A stretch of 64,000 nucleotides of DNA from 3-1-20CM-4-69-9 sp963833655 (GCA_963833655.1 CAWHYL010000007.1:1-64000), one strand, 5' to 3'. Shown: positions 40,594-49,940, counted from the stretch's first letter. The notes: generated from the letters alone by a model not told the origin. Translations and numbers: made by a program.

Positions 40594-41823
40594 ATGATCG
40601 CTCTCGCAGCCGATCGTCGCAACACGCTCGACCTCGTCCAACAGGTCTCGCTGGCGAGCCGTGGCGGCGTCGGTCCGCAGGTTTTTCTCGAGCGAGTGTG
40701 CGGCGCCGTCGCGGAGGTGCTCGCATTCGACGACGTGACCGCGCTCCGATTCCACACCGACGCGGAAGAGGTGAGCGAGGTCGCCGTCGCGGGTGGCCGG
40801 CCTGCTGAGCAGGAGCGCCGCCGGGCCATAGCCGGGAAGCCTTTGCTCCTACGTGCTTGGAAGAGCCAGGCGCTCGTCCTCGTCTCCGGCGACGACGGCG
40901 GCGACATCGAGTCTGCGTTCGCGTTACCGCTCACCAACGCCGACGGCTGCCTGGGCTTCCTCTCCGGGAGTCGCCGGCGCATAGGGTCGCCGGACGAGGG
41001 CGAGGCGGCAGCACTCGAGACCGTCGGCGTTGTCGCCGCCACTCTGCTCGACAACGTACTCGCTCGCGACGAGGCTCAGCAGCTCGACGTGCTGAAGAGC
41101 GAGTTCATCGCGCTCGCAGCCCACGAGCTCCGCAACCCGCTGTCGAGCATCTACGGGCTTTTCGTCACCTTGGACGAGCGCGGCGACGCACTCGCCGAAT
41201 CGGACCGCCTGGCCGTGCGGGACGCGCTTCGCGAGCAGACGCAGAGGATGCGACGCCTGATCGAGCAGCTGCTCGACCTCTCGCGCTTCGACCTCGTGGC
41301 GCTCCCGGTCTCGCCTGAAACCCTTCGCCTCCGCCCGAACATCGAGGAAGTCGTTCGAACGGTGGCGGGTGCTCGTGCGGAGCAGGTGACGGTAGCTGTG
41401 CCGCCCGATCTCGAAGCCCTGGTGGACCCGAGCGCGCTCGACCGGATGCTCTCGAACCTGATCGCGAACGCGTTGCGGCACGGCAAGCCGCCGGTCACAG
41501 TAACGGCTGCCCAGCGCGACACACACCTGCGTCTCGCGGTTGAGGATCGCGGCCAAGGGGTTGGGCGCGAGTTCGTCCCTCGCCTGTTCGACCGATTCAC
41601 GCGCAGTCCCGAGGCGCGAGCGCGAACGGACGGCTCCGGTCTCGGGCTCGCGATCGCGCGCGCCTATGCGCGAGCCCACGGCGGAGACATCGTCTACGAG
41701 CCGGCCGTGCCACACGGCGCGCGCTTCGAGCTCGTGATCCCATTCAGGGCGCCGGACGCGAACGAGCCGGGATCCGCCCCCGGCGTTCGTCCGAGTCGAA
41801 AGGTCGACCCGCCAGCCGAATGA
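40594..41823 (+). CDS. GAF-domain sensor histidine kinase
   Basis: The 409-residue cytoplasmic kinase has an N-terminal GAF domain (about residues 20-155) and a HisKA/HATPase_c core. The H box is FIALAAHELRNPLSSI with His 177. The N box is MLSNLIANALRHGKPP, and G boxes EDRGQGVGREFVPRLFDRFT and GSGLGLAIARAYARAHGG follow. No membrane segment is present, so it senses an internal ligand or redox state. No response regulator follows. The nearest candidate partner is the divergent ANTAR protein, whose receiver lacks its Asp. A structured leader lies just upstream. Confidence 0.9.
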   Translation: MIALAADRRNTLDLVQQVSLASRGGVGPQVFLERVCGAVAEVLAFDDVTALRFHTDAEEVSEVAVAGGRPAEQERRRAIAGKPLLLRAWKSQALVLVSGDDGGDIESAFALPLTNADGCLGFLSGSRRRIGSPDEGEAAALETVGVVAATLLDNVLARDEAQQLDVLKSEFIALAAHELRNPLSSIYGLFVTLDERGDALAESDRLAVRDALREQTQRMRRLIEQLLDLSRFDLVALPVSPETLRLRPNIEEVVRTVAGARAEQVTVAVPPDLEALVDPSALDRMLSNLIANALRHGKPPVTVTAAQRDTHLRLAVEDRGQGVGREFVPRLFDRFTRSPEARARTDGSGLGLAIARAYARAHGGDIVYEPAVPHGARFELVIPFRAPDANEPGSAPGVRPSRKVDPPAE

Positions 41824-42037
41824 GCGCGCCGATGGAGCGTGTGCATGCGACCCTGCCGAGCAGCTCCGTGGACACGACCAAACCGGACGCAAGCAGGAAC
41901 AACGAGCTAGCGCGCTGCTAGTTCCGACGCGAGCGTCTCGGCGCCACCGGGTCGCAGAACCGCCGAGAGTTGCGCCGCGTCGCTATCTCAGGTATCCGCG
42001 CGCGCGTCGCTGGATCGGGAGGCTCGCCGTGACGCAT

Positions 42038-42063
42038 AGAAGGCCCGCTCTCGCGGGCCTTCT
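42038..42063. terminator. bidirectional terminator
   Basis: AGAAGGCCCGC pairs perfectly with GCGGGCCTTCT around a TCTC loop, between the converging histidine kinase (ends 41823) and the gene that ends at 42088. Confidence 0.8.
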
Positions 42064-42087
42064 GCTCGTTCGGGTCGAGCAAACGAC

Positions 42088-42402
42088 TCAGACCAGAGCC
42101 GGTGCCTTCGTCTCGTGCGCAATCACCTTTCGAAGCGTGACCTTCGGTGGATTCGGGACGAGCTTCTCGAGCTTCTCTTCCTGCGTCCACTCGGCCGCGA
42201 CGCGAGTCGAGTCCTCGGCCTGGCTGGAGGTCTCGAACAGGCTGGTCGACCCGACAACGCCGTCGTCGGCCGCCATCAGGTAGTAGCCCCTGAACCCCGG
42301 CAACTTGCTCAACCGCGGGATCAAGCTCTCGTTCACCTTCCGTGTCAGCTCGTCGACCCGGCTCTGATCGATGCCCTCGTAGCGCCTGTGGGTGGCATAC
42401 AT
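42088..42402 (-). CDS. small ABM/dimeric alpha-beta barrel-like protein
   Basis: The 104-residue protein MYATHRRYEGIDQSRVDELT has the strand-helix-strand pattern of antibiotic-biosynthesis-monooxygenase-like proteins: LIPRLSKLPGFRGYYLMAAD then DGVVGSTSLFETSSQAEDST. These bind or oxidise small molecules without a metal, or simply bind ligands. No catalytic residue can be named. The ATG is preceded by AGGAGCAGCAG. A palindromic hairpin lies 31 bases upstream. Confidence 0.7.
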   Translation of the reverse strand: MYATHRRYEGIDQSRVDELTRKVNESLIPRLSKLPGFRGYYLMAADDGVVGSTSLFETSSQAEDSTRVAAEWTQEEKLEKLVPNPPKVTLRKVIAHETKAPALV

Positions 42403-42432
42403 CTGCTGCTCCTAACTTCATGCTTCAGGGTT

Positions 42433-42455
42433 GGAGAGCTCGAGTCGAGCTCTCC
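42433..42455. repeat. palindrome upstream of the ABM-like gene
   Basis: GGAGAGCTCG-AGT-CGAGCTCTCC is a perfect 10-base inverted repeat. It could be an operator or a terminator for something upstream; nothing decides. Confidence 0.5.
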
Positions 42456-42667
42456 TGTCGCACTTAGGCCAGGTTTCGCAAGTCGAAGAGGGAACCTCGG
42501 AGCCTCAGCGGCTTCCGCGCTAGGTCTATGCGCTAAAGCCACCATAGCCACGATCGCGTCCCGCCGCGGACCTCTTTGGTTTCACCTGCGGGTGCTAGCC
42601 TGCAGGTAGCTAAGCGAACCCGGTGACGCTCCTGCGTCCTCCCGCTTTCGTGCGGAGGTGAGCAGCA

Positions 42668-43027
42668 GTGGATGCGTCACGAAAGCATGGCCCGTTCGAC
42701 TCGCGTTGGCCGTGCGTACGCAAAGACAACTCGCGTGCGCCGTCTTCGGCTCGGCTTCTGAACGCTGCGGAGGCAGCAGAAGCACTTGAATGGGAGGCCT
42801 TCTCTGCCCGTTACTTTCCCGAGCGGAGACGGCACGACACGGAAGCGGTGTCCGCGTATGCGGCCTACAAGCAAGGACGCGAATGGCGAACGCCGCCGGC
42901 ACGGCTCCGTCTCGTCCCCTCGAAGCGCGGTTCGGCCGTGGACGATCAACAGCGTGAAGAGGCCGGCACCCGACGCTTGATGGCCGCGATGGCCGCGATG
43001 GCAGCCGCGCAGCCGCGAGGAACGTAA
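42668..43027 (+). CDS. uncharacterised small protein
   Basis: The 119-residue product contains LNAAEAAEALEWEAFSARYF then PERRRHDTEAVSAYAAYKQG, an aromatic-rich helical region I know from unnamed actinobacterial proteins, and a helical Ala/Met-rich C-terminus (RRLMAAMAAMAAAQ). No function is established. The GTG 42668 start follows GGAGGTGAG on a hairpin arm (CCTCCCGC paired with GCGGAGG), so translation may depend on RNA structure. A coiled-coil gene follows 40 bases later. Confidence 0.55.
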   Translation: MDASRKHGPFDSRWPCVRKDNSRAPSSARLLNAAEAAEALEWEAFSARYFPERRRHDTEAVSAYAAYKQGREWRTPPARLRLVPSKRGSAVDDQQREEAGTRRLMAAMAAMAAAQPRGT

Positions 43028-43067
43028 GCCGCTTGCCCCGCCGACGAAACACAGACCGGAGGAACTG

Positions 43068-43379
43068 ATGACGAAAGAGAGATCTGAACTAGAGCAGCGA
43101 CGGGATGAGCTGACGCGAACGCTGCCGGAATTGAGCAAAAAGCGAGACGACACGTTCCGACACAACAGCGACGCGCTCGCCCGAGATCGCGCGGGAGTGA
43201 AACACGAGCGGCCGCAGGAGATGGGACGGTTGGGAGATGCTGAAGTAGCCGCCGACGCAGCAGTTCGCGATGCCCAACGCGAACTTCGTGACATCGACGC
43301 CGAGATCGCGCGGATGCCGCGCCGGCGCCTCGGGGCGAGAATTTGGACGCGTCGTTCGCCAACTGGAACCGGCCGGTGA
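43068..43379 (+). CDS. short coiled-coil protein
   Basis: The 103-residue protein is highly charged and predicted to be a coiled coil in two parts: ERSELEQRRDELTRTLPELS and AVRDAQRELRDIDAEIARMP. GGAGGAACTG precedes the ATG. The final 20 residues are basic. No family is recognised. It follows the unnamed gene at 42668 and may share its transcript. Confidence 0.55.
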   Translation: MTKERSELEQRRDELTRTLPELSKKRDDTFRHNSDALARDRAGVKHERPQEMGRLGDAEVAADAAVRDAQRELRDIDAEIARMPRRRLGARIWTRRSPTGTGR

Positions 43380-43563
43380 GTCGTCCTTGGACGTATGCCG
43401 AGGCGAGCTTGTTCGACGGCGCGGCCCCTTCATGGTTCCGGCTCGACGAGCCAGGCAGTGCATTCCGCCGACGAGAGAGTCGCATCGCTCGCGCATGAGC
43501 GCTCGGATCCCCTCGAGGTAGGCCGATCCGTCAGCCACCCCGGCATCGGTTCCGGTCGACGCC

Positions 43564-44718
43564 TCAGCGGCACCGCCGTGGCCGCCGCTGAACCGGCGAC
43601 CGACCGACGGACGAATCGAAGGCGTCGGCGTGGCCCAGTCGCTCGGCGATTTTCGCGACATCGGAGCGCTGATCCGGCAGGACGAAGGTCACACCCGTGC
43701 CACTGCGGCCGGCGCGGCCCGTGCGGCCGACGCGATGGACGTAGTCGTCCTCCGTTCGTGGTGGATCGAAATTGACGACGTGTGTAATCGCGGCGACGTC
43801 TAGGCCGCGTGCAGCGACGTCGGTCGCCACGAGCGTCGAGGCCTTGCCGGTGTCGAATTGCGCGAGCGAGCGCTCGCGTGCGTCTTGCGACATGTTCCCG
43901 TGCATCACGACCGCGCGCACGCCGTGCTCGCGGGCGAGCTTGCGGGCCAGACGATCGGCCCCGTGCTTCGTGCGCACGAAGACGAGCGAGAGCCTGTCGG
44001 CTTCGCCGACCGTCTCCGCGAGGCGGCCGAGCTTCGTCTCGAGTGTCACAGGCTCGAACTGGTGGTCGATTTCCCCGTGCGCCTGCGCGGCCTTAGTCGT
44101 CTCGAGCCGCAGATGCACCGGACTGACGGTGTAGCGACGCGCAAAGTCGAGAACGGGCCCTTCAAGCGTCGCCGAGAAGAGCAGCGTCTGCCGGTTCGCG
44201 GGCACGTCGCGCAGGACGCGGTCGACCTGAGGCCGAAACCCCATGTCGAGCATGCGATCCGCTTCGTCCAGGACGAGCACGCGTACGCCGCGCAGCGAGA
44301 CGAGCTTCCGCTCGATCAGATCGTGGAGACGTCCGGGCGTCGCGACGAGAATGTGCGCGCCGCGCGCGCGCTTTGCCTGCGCGCCCACCGAAGTGCCACC
44401 GTAAACGGCGGCGATCCTCAGTGAGCACGCCGCGGCGACCGGTGCGAGCTCGTCGACGACCTGCGACGCGAGCTCGCGCGTCGGGACGAGAATCAGCGCG
44501 GCCGGACGCCCGGGGGCGCCCGCGCTGCGCTCGACGACGGGTATGCCGAAGGCGAGTGTCTTGCCGGAGCCGGTGGGCGACGTCGCGAGGACGTCTGCGC
44601 CGCCGAGAGCATCCGGCAAGACGAGCTGCTGCACCGCGAACGGCGCCTCGATGCCGCGGCGCTCGAGGGCGCGCACGACGCGTGCGCTCACCCCGAGCGC
44701 GGAGAACGATTCCTGCAT
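43564..44718 (-). CDS. DEAD-box RNA helicase (RhlE/DeaD-like)
   Basis: The 384-residue helicase has all core motifs: Q motif APFAVQQLVLP; motif I TSPTGSGKT (Lys 53); PTREL; TPGR; motif II DEAD (residues 151-154); SAT (182-184); and in the second RecA domain VFVRTKHGADRLA, TDVAARGLD and HRVGRTGRAG. It unwinds short RNA duplexes in ribosome assembly or mRNA turnover. The C-terminal extension is very short (about 20 basic residues), so it is a minimal form. Confidence 0.93.
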   Translation of the reverse strand: MQESFSALGVSARVVRALERRGIEAPFAVQQLVLPDALGGADVLATSPTGSGKTLAFGIPVVERSAGAPGRPAALILVPTRELASQVVDELAPVAAACSLRIAAVYGGTSVGAQAKRARGAHILVATPGRLHDLIERKLVSLRGVRVLVLDEADRMLDMGFRPQVDRVLRDVPANRQTLLFSATLEGPVLDFARRYTVSPVHLRLETTKAAQAHGEIDHQFEPVTLETKLGRLAETVGEADRLSLVFVRTKHGADRLARKLAREHGVRAVVMHGNMSQDARERSLAQFDTGKASTLVATDVAARGLDVAAITHVVNFDPPRTEDDYVHRVGRTGRAGRSGTGVTFVLPDQRSDVAKIAERLGHADAFDSSVGRSPVQRRPRRCR

Positions 44719-45183
44719 GTGTTCACTCCTTGTCCCACCAGGTCGAGATAGAGAGACTCGAAACGCCTGGAGAAGGAGGAACGAGAAGCCGATCTCACGG
44801 TGCCGATCGGCAGCCGTGCGACCACGGTAGCACGCGGCGTTCGCCGCTCCGCAGCGGCGAGCAGCTAGCTCTTGTCGTTCATCGAGCTCACGTCCTGGAC
44901 GCCGTCAAGGCAGGCACGCCGCCTGAGCGCCCGGGGCTCCTCCCGGAGCCCGCGCATGCGTGACTGCTGCTCGTTGTTCTCCAATCCCTGCCGCAGGGTT
45001 GCCGTATGCATCGCCGCTGCTCGGCGGCGGAGGCGCGCATTCACGCGGTCGAGACGCTGCATCGCGCCTCCACCCCGCCACGGCGCGGCGGCCGGAAAGT
45101 CGCGACGCTCGAGTGTCCGCACTCTTACGGCCGCCGCTCATTCCGGCCCGTCCGCGGCTTCTCCGAGCCGCCCCCGCGCGCTG
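44719..45183. other. intergenic region with one doubtful short frame
   Basis: This 465-base region contains the helicase promoter. A frame at 44865-45059 on the minus strand (65 residues from MQRLDRVNARLRRRAAAMHT) is basic and helical, but no ribosome site or family supports it. Confidence 0.35.
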
Positions 45184-45693
45184 TCACTGCAGAGCGACCC
45201 GTGCTTTGACGTGCAGCGTGACCGGCCGACGAATCATCCCGAAGGTACCGCTGCTCATCCCGAGCTCGCGCTGGTCGACGGTCGCGGTTGCCTCGATGTC
45301 GAGGGCACCGCCCGCGGGCCGAAGCGCTGCAGGGAACTCGAGCGGGACGCTACGTCCGGCCGCTTCGAGATGGCCGACGACGTGCAGGAACCCGTCGCCC
45401 ACGTTGTGGACGCGCGTCGAGACGAACCGCACCTGCGGATGATCGGCGACGTGGAAGAAGGCGGCCGAGCGCAGATGCCCGTCACGGGTCTTGTTCCCCG
45501 TGTCGAGGCTGTCCGGGTCGATCGTCAGCTCGATCGTCGAACCGTCGGGCCCGACGTCATACGAGCCGTCGAAGCGGTCGAAGCGGCCGTGGACGGTCGT
45601 CAGGCCCCAGAACGTCTTGGCGGCGAACTCGACCGACGTGCTCTCCGGGTCGACGACCCAGCGCGTTCTCTGTTCGATTGCCGTGGTGGTCAT
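45184..45693 (-). CDS. YceI-family lipid-binding protein
   Basis: The 169-residue protein matches the YceI lipocalin-like fold: WVVDPESTSVEFAAKTFWGL then TTVHGRFDRFDGSYDVG, followed by RDGHLRSAAFFHVADHPQVR and LTLHGVTRPVTL-like end strands (GMIRRPVTLHVKARVAL). YceI proteins bind polyisoprenoid lipids. No signal peptide is seen, so it is likely cytoplasmic, as many actinobacterial members are. The ATG follows AAGGAGTTGCG. Confidence 0.92.
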   Translation of the reverse strand: MTTTAIEQRTRWVVDPESTSVEFAAKTFWGLTTVHGRFDRFDGSYDVGPDGSTIELTIDPDSLDTGNKTRDGHLRSAAFFHVADHPQVRFVSTRVHNVGDGFLHVVGHLEAAGRSVPLEFPAALRPAGGALDIEATATVDQRELGMSSGTFGMIRRPVTLHVKARVALQ

Positions 45694-45924
45694 CGCAACT
45701 CCTTAGGTGGATTGCGACCGAGCTTGCCGAAGGGCGCTGCCAAACCGCTGCCGCCGGCGGGATCTGTGCTGCCATGGCGTGAGTACGACTCGCTGGCATC
45801 GGCGTCGCCGTGGTTGGCAGCCGGCTGGCAGCGGCGCGTCGCACGCTCTCGGTGAGATGAGCCCGTCCTCAACCCACGACCGCCGGCCGCACCCCGCGAC
45901 CCTCCTCGGGTCGTAGGGATCGCG

Positions 45925-46638
45925 ATGCTGCCGCTCTCCGACGGCCTCCACCCGCGGCGGTTCCCGATCGTCAACGTCGCGCTGATCGCGGCCAACTTCG
46001 CGGTCTGGATCCTCTACGAGCTGCCGCACCTGGACTCGGCCGTCTACCACTCGTCCTTCTACCCGTGCGCGGTGGACAACGCGTGCCGCTCGCCGGAACC
46101 GTGGGGGGTGAGCTGGTTGACCTCGATGTTCATGCACGGCAGCTGGGATCACATCCTCGGCAACATGCTCTTCCTCGCGATCTTCGGCAAGAACGTCGAG
46201 GACGCGTTCGGGCACCTCCGCTACCTCGCCTTCTATATCGCCGGCGGCTTCGTCGCGACGATGACGCAGACCGCCATCACGCTGCTGTTCGGCACCGCGG
46301 CCGCCGCACGAGTTCCGAACCTCGGTGCGAGCGGCGCGATCGCCGCCGTGCTGGGTGCCTTCTTCATCCTCTACCCGACGGCGCAGATCTGCACGCTGGT
46401 CCTCGTCTTCTTCGTCCAGATTCCCGCGTGGATCTACCTCGGCGGTTGGTTCCTCTACCAGCTCGTCGAGGGGCACGCAGGCCTCACGTCGGCGAGAGCG
46501 AACGGCGGCGGCGTCGCCTTCTTCGCACATGTCGGCGGCTTTGCCTTCGGCGCGCTCGTCACGCTCGCCCTGCGCAACGCGGGTCGAGTCGTCCCGCAAA
46601 GCAGCGGACAACAACGTACCGCCCTCGTGCCGCTCTGA
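45925..46638 (+). CDS. rhomboid-family intramembrane serine protease
   Basis: The 237-residue membrane protein has six or seven helices and the rhomboid catalytic dyad: Ser 136 in NLGASGAIA and His 202 in FFAHVGGFAFG. The HxxxN oxyanion residues are H76 and N80 in WDHILGNMLF. It cleaves membrane proteins inside the bilayer. The L1 loop with two cysteines (PCAVDNACRSPEPWG) may carry a disulphide. The ATG start overlaps a small GC hairpin at 45896-45914 in the ribosome-site region. Substrates unknown. Confidence 0.93.
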   Translation: MLPLSDGLHPRRFPIVNVALIAANFAVWILYELPHLDSAVYHSSFYPCAVDNACRSPEPWGVSWLTSMFMHGSWDHILGNMLFLAIFGKNVEDAFGHLRYLAFYIAGGFVATMTQTAITLLFGTAAAARVPNLGASGAIAAVLGAFFILYPTAQICTLVLVFFVQIPAWIYLGGWFLYQLVEGHAGLTSARANGGGVAFFAHVGGFAFGALVTLALRNAGRVVPQSSGQQRTALVPL

Positions 46639-46774
46639 GACGGCTCGCATCTCGTCACCGGCCAACGTGCCGGAGTCGGCGGAAGGGGCGGACGCGAGGA
46701 GCGGCCGCGACCTGCGGATCCGCGTCGCCAAGGCGACAGCGCCGGCTCGGAACCGGTAGCAGCGGCGGCGGCGC

Positions 46775-48334
46775 TCAGCTGCTGCGTAACCGCAGCGACG
46801 CGAGGAGGCCCACGAACACGAACGCCGCTGCGATGAGAGCGGCGCGCCTCGCGCCTGCGACGAATGCGTCCTCGACCGGCCCGACCGCCGGCTGGAGCGC
46901 GGGGCTCTTCCGAAAGACGGGCAAGACCGCGCCGCCGCTCTGCTCGACCGCGGTGACGATGGCTGCCCGCTGCGGCGCGGGAATCGAGGTGTTTGCGAGA
47001 CGGTCGGCCGTCCCGGTCGCGAGGCCGGTCGTGAGCGAGGTGCCGAGGATCGCGATCCCGAGCGCCGAGCCGACCTGTCTCGACGTGCTCTGGATCCCCG
47101 ACCCCTCGCCGGACTGCGCCGACGGGACGTCGGCCAGGATCACGCCCGTCAGCTGGGCGGTGGCAAAGCCGACGCCGAGCCCGTAGACGAACAACTGCGG
47201 GCAGAACTGCCAGGCGGGCCGGTCGGCCGCGAACGTCAGCCCGACGGCGACGATGCCGACGATCTCGACGGCGAGCCCGAGCTGGACGACCCGCGTCGCG
47301 CCGATGCGGCGCGTGAGCGGCGCGGCGAATCCGCCGGCGACGAACGCGCCGCCCGCAAGGGCGACAAGCACAAGTCCGGTCTCGAAGGCCGACAGTCCGA
47401 GCACTGACTGGAGGAACAGCGGGATGACGAAGACGAGGCCGAGCTCGCCGAGGCCGACGATCAGCACCGCGATGTTGCCGTAGCCGAAGGTCGGGATTCG
47501 GAAGAGCGCGAAGTCGACGAGCACGGGATGCCCGGCCTTGGCCCGAGCGCGCTCGACGAGGACGAAGCCGCCGAGCGCCGCCACGCCGGCGGCGAACGCG
47601 AACGGGATCACCGAGTGCCCGAAAGGCGCGAGGCCGAAGAGCTCCCGCTCGGCGCGCCACCAGCCGTAGGTCTGTCCCTCGATCAGCCCGAAGACGATCC
47701 CGAGGAAACCGAGCGTCGAGAGCACGACGCCGGGCGGGTCGTACCCGGGACGCGCCAGTGGGTCGCGGCTCTCGTCCACGAAGAGAAACGCGCCCGCGAG
47801 CGCGAGCAACGCAATCGGCAGGTTGACGTAGAACGCCCACCGCCAGCTGAGGTGGGTCACGAACCAGCCGCCCGCGAGCGGACCGAGGGCGGCCATGCCG
47901 CCGATCGTCGACCCCCAGACCCCGAACGCCACCGCCCGCGCCCGTCCGCGGAACGTGGCGTTGACGATCGAGAGCGTCGAAGGCAGGATCAGCGCGCCGC
48001 CGACGCCCTGCAAGGCGCGGCCCGCGAGCAGCACGGTCCCGTTCGGCGCGAGCGCGGTGACGAGGCTCGCGGCCAGGAAGACGACGAGCCCGAGCACGAA
48101 GACGCGGCGACGCCCACCGACGTCGCCGACGCGGCCCACGCTGATCAGAAGCGCCGCGAACACGAGCGAGTAGATCGAGTTCGCCCACTCCGCCTGCGTG
48201 ATCCCGATCCCGAGGTCGCGGATGATCGAAGGGATCGCGACATTGACGATCGTCGCGTCGACGATGATCATCGCCACGCCGATCGTCAGGGAGACGAGGC
48301 CCAGCCACCGCCGGGTGCTCGGTGCCGCCTTCAT
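46775..48334 (-). CDS. DHA2-type MFS drug exporter
   Basis: The 519-residue protein begins MKAAPSTRRWLGLVSLTIGV and has about 14 membrane segments. Markers are VDATIVNVAIPSIIRDLGIG, VGRVGDVGGRRRVFVLGLVV (motif A) and LQGVGGALILPSTLSIVNAT. It is of the EmrB/QacA class and would export drugs against a proton gradient. I chose ATG 48334; the frame runs to 48367. A terminator-like hairpin lies upstream at 48403-48435. No regulator is adjacent. Confidence 0.9.
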   Translation of the reverse strand: MKAAPSTRRWLGLVSLTIGVAMIIVDATIVNVAIPSIIRDLGIGITQAEWANSIYSLVFAALLISVGRVGDVGGRRRVFVLGLVVFLAASLVTALAPNGTVLLAGRALQGVGGALILPSTLSIVNATFRGRARAVAFGVWGSTIGGMAALGPLAGGWFVTHLSWRWAFYVNLPIALLALAGAFLFVDESRDPLARPGYDPPGVVLSTLGFLGIVFGLIEGQTYGWWRAERELFGLAPFGHSVIPFAFAAGVAALGGFVLVERARAKAGHPVLVDFALFRIPTFGYGNIAVLIVGLGELGLVFVIPLFLQSVLGLSAFETGLVLVALAGGAFVAGGFAAPLTRRIGATRVVQLGLAVEIVGIVAVGLTFAADRPAWQFCPQLFVYGLGVGFATAQLTGVILADVPSAQSGEGSGIQSTSRQVGSALGIAILGTSLTTGLATGTADRLANTSIPAPQRAAIVTAVEQSGGAVLPVFRKSPALQPAVGPVEDAFVAGARRAALIAAAFVFVGLLASLRLRSS

Positions 48335-48402
48335 GGGGTCTGGAGCGTGCCAGCGAAGACCTGCCACGCGAGCAACGACCTCAGGATCAGGCTCGCTTCG
48401 GT

Positions 48403-48435
48403 GCCGTCCGGCGCGGGCGCGCCGCGCCGGACGGC
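48403..48435 (-). terminator. terminator after the fasciclin gene
   Basis: GCCGTCCGGCGCG and CGCGCCGGACGGC form a perfect 13-base stem with a 7-base loop, 15 bases after the fasciclin stop codon. Confidence 0.75.
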
Positions 48436-48449
48436 CACCGACTGTCCCG

Positions 48450-49370
48450 CTAGGGGATCAGCACCTTGTTGATGACGTGGATGACGCCGTTCGAGGCGCC
48501 CACGTTGGCCTTGGTGACGGTGGCACCGCCGACGACCACCTTGGTGCCGTGGACGCGGATCGCAACCGACTTCCCGTTGAGGGTCTTCGCCGAGCGGAGC
48601 TTCATCGCCTGGGCGGCTGTGACCTTGCCCTTGACGACGTGGTAGAGGAGCACGGCGCGAAGCTTCGCCTTGTTCTTCGCAAGCGCCGCGAGGGTCGCCT
48701 TCGGCACCTTCGCGAACGCCGCGTCGGTCGGTGCGAAGACGGTGAACGGCCCCTTGCCCTGCAGCGTGCCGGCGAGACCGGCCTTCTTCAGCAGCGAGGC
48801 GAGCGTCTTGAACTGCCCGGCCGCGATCGCGGTCTGGACGATGTTCTTCGGCGCCGGCGCGGCCTTCGGGATCAGCACGGAGTCGATCACGTGGATCACG
48901 CCGTTGGAGGCCATGACGTCGGGGGTCGTCACCTTCGCCTTGTCGACGTAGACGGAGCCGTCGGCGACCTTGATCGCGACCGACTGGCCTTCGAGCGTTT
49001 TCGCGGAGTCGAGCTTGACGACGTCCGCGGCCGTGACCCGGCCGGGCACGACGTGGTACAGGAGCACCGACTTCAGCCGGGCGGGGTTCGCCGCGAGCGC
49101 GTCGAGCGTCGCCTTCGGCACCTTCGCGAACGCCGCGTCGGTGGGCGCGAAGACCGTGAACGGCCCGCCGGTAGAGAGCGTGTCCACAAGGCCCGCCTTC
49201 GTCAAAAGCGACGCGAGCGTCGTGAACTGGCCCGACGCGGCCGCGGTCTGGACGATGTTCTGGTCGCCCTCCGACCTCGACGCGGTCGAGGCAGAGGCGA
49301 AAGCACCGAGCGTCGCGGCCGCCAGGGCGGCGACGACGAGCACGGTGATCATGGTGCGGATGCGTTTCAT
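48450..49370 (-). CDS. secreted protein with two fasciclin (FAS1) domains
   Basis: The 306-residue protein begins with a signal peptide (MKRIRTMITVLVVAALAAAT then LGAFASAS). Two FAS1 domains follow. Each has the H1 motif GPFTVFAPTDAAFAKVPKAT, the YH motif (LLYHVV) and the H2 motif NGVIHVIDSVLIP or NGVIHVINKVLIP. FAS1 domains mediate cell adhesion or bind ligands outside the cell. The repeats are highly similar, which suggests recent internal duplication. It is secreted rather than lipidated (no lipobox cysteine). Not operonic. Confidence 0.93.
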   Translation of the reverse strand: MKRIRTMITVLVVAALAAATLGAFASASTASRSEGDQNIVQTAAASGQFTTLASLLTKAGLVDTLSTGGPFTVFAPTDAAFAKVPKATLDALAANPARLKSVLLYHVVPGRVTAADVVKLDSAKTLEGQSVAIKVADGSVYVDKAKVTTPDVMASNGVIHVIDSVLIPKAAPAPKNIVQTAIAAGQFKTLASLLKKAGLAGTLQGKGPFTVFAPTDAAFAKVPKATLAALAKNKAKLRAVLLYHVVKGKVTAAQAMKLRSAKTLNGKSVAIRVHGTKVVVGGATVTKANVGASNGVIHVINKVLIP

Positions 49371-49413
49371 CTGGTTTCCTTTCGGTCGGTTCTGACGTGA
49401 ATGAGGCGGTTCG

Positions 49414-49442
49414 CGGCGCCGCACCCTTCGGTGAAGGCGCCG
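49414..49442 (-). terminator. terminator of the two small membrane-protein genes
   Basis: CGGCGCC pairs with GGCGCCG and CACC with GGTG inside, closing a short CTTC loop. It lies 18 bases after the stop at 49460. Confidence 0.6.
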
Positions 49443-49459
49443 CCGTTCGAGCTCGTCAT

Positions 49460-49648
49460 TCAGCTCCTTTCGTGAAGCGGCCGGCCGGCGGGCCGGTCCG
49501 CGGGGTTGGACAAGTCCCGAACCGGGGCGGTCTTCCGTTCGGCCTGATCGCGGCCGTCGAGGATCGCGCCGTAGATCGGCAGGGCGAGCCCGACGACGAC
49601 GAGCACCGTCACGAGCACCCCCATCCCGAAGAGCAAGCCGTTGCTCAT
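49460..49648 (-). CDS. small single-span membrane protein
   Basis: The 62-residue protein has one N-terminal helix (LLFGMGVLVTVLVVVGLALP) and a charged cytosolic tail. Its ATG overlaps the stop of the preceding gene by four bases, so the two are translationally coupled. It probably forms a complex with that partner, also a small membrane protein. The pair is divergent from the CarH-like regulator, so its promoter lies in the same gap. Function unknown. Confidence 0.6.
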   Translation of the reverse strand: MSNGLLFGMGVLVTVLVVVGLALPIYGAILDGRDQAERKTAPVRDLSNPADRPAGRPLHERS

Positions 49649-49839
49649 CGCGACCGCTCGCGCGCGAGCCCGCCGAGGGCGAGGATCGACGGCACCCAGA
49701 GACCGACGAAGATGCCCTGGTCGTGGTGCCCGGTGAACCAGAGGCTCACCGAGAGCACGAACGACACGAACGCTCCGAGCAGGATCAGCCCGCGGCCGAG
49801 GGCCTCGTACTGACCCGCCACCGCCGTCGCCTTGTTCAT
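49645..49839 (-). CDS. small two-span membrane protein
   Basis: The 64-residue protein MNKATAVAGQYEALGRGLIL has two hydrophobic segments (ILLGAFVSFVLSVSLWF and FVGLWVPSILALGGL). GAGGAGGGGAG precedes the ATG. It is the first gene of a two-gene operon divergent from the CarH-like gene (101-base gap). Regulation by that protein is likely from position, but the role is unknown. Confidence 0.6.
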   Translation of the reverse strand: MNKATAVAGQYEALGRGLILLGAFVSFVLSVSLWFTGHHDQGIFVGLWVPSILALGGLARERSR

Positions 49840-49872
49840 CTCCCCTCCTCTATACGGATTCTCTACGAACAT

Positions 49873-49888
49873 TGAACAGAACTGTACA
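49873..49888. promoter_or_regulatory. candidate CarH/LitR operator
   Basis: TGAACA-GAAC-TGTACA lies in the divergent gap between the small membrane-protein operon and the B12-binding MerR gene. TGTACA-type half-sites are known for LitR/CarH repressors. Only position and this short motif support it. Confidence 0.4.
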
Positions 49889-49940
49889 GGAACGGCGGCG
49901 GCGTTGTCAAATATCTGTCTAGCGTGTGTATAGTGATCGC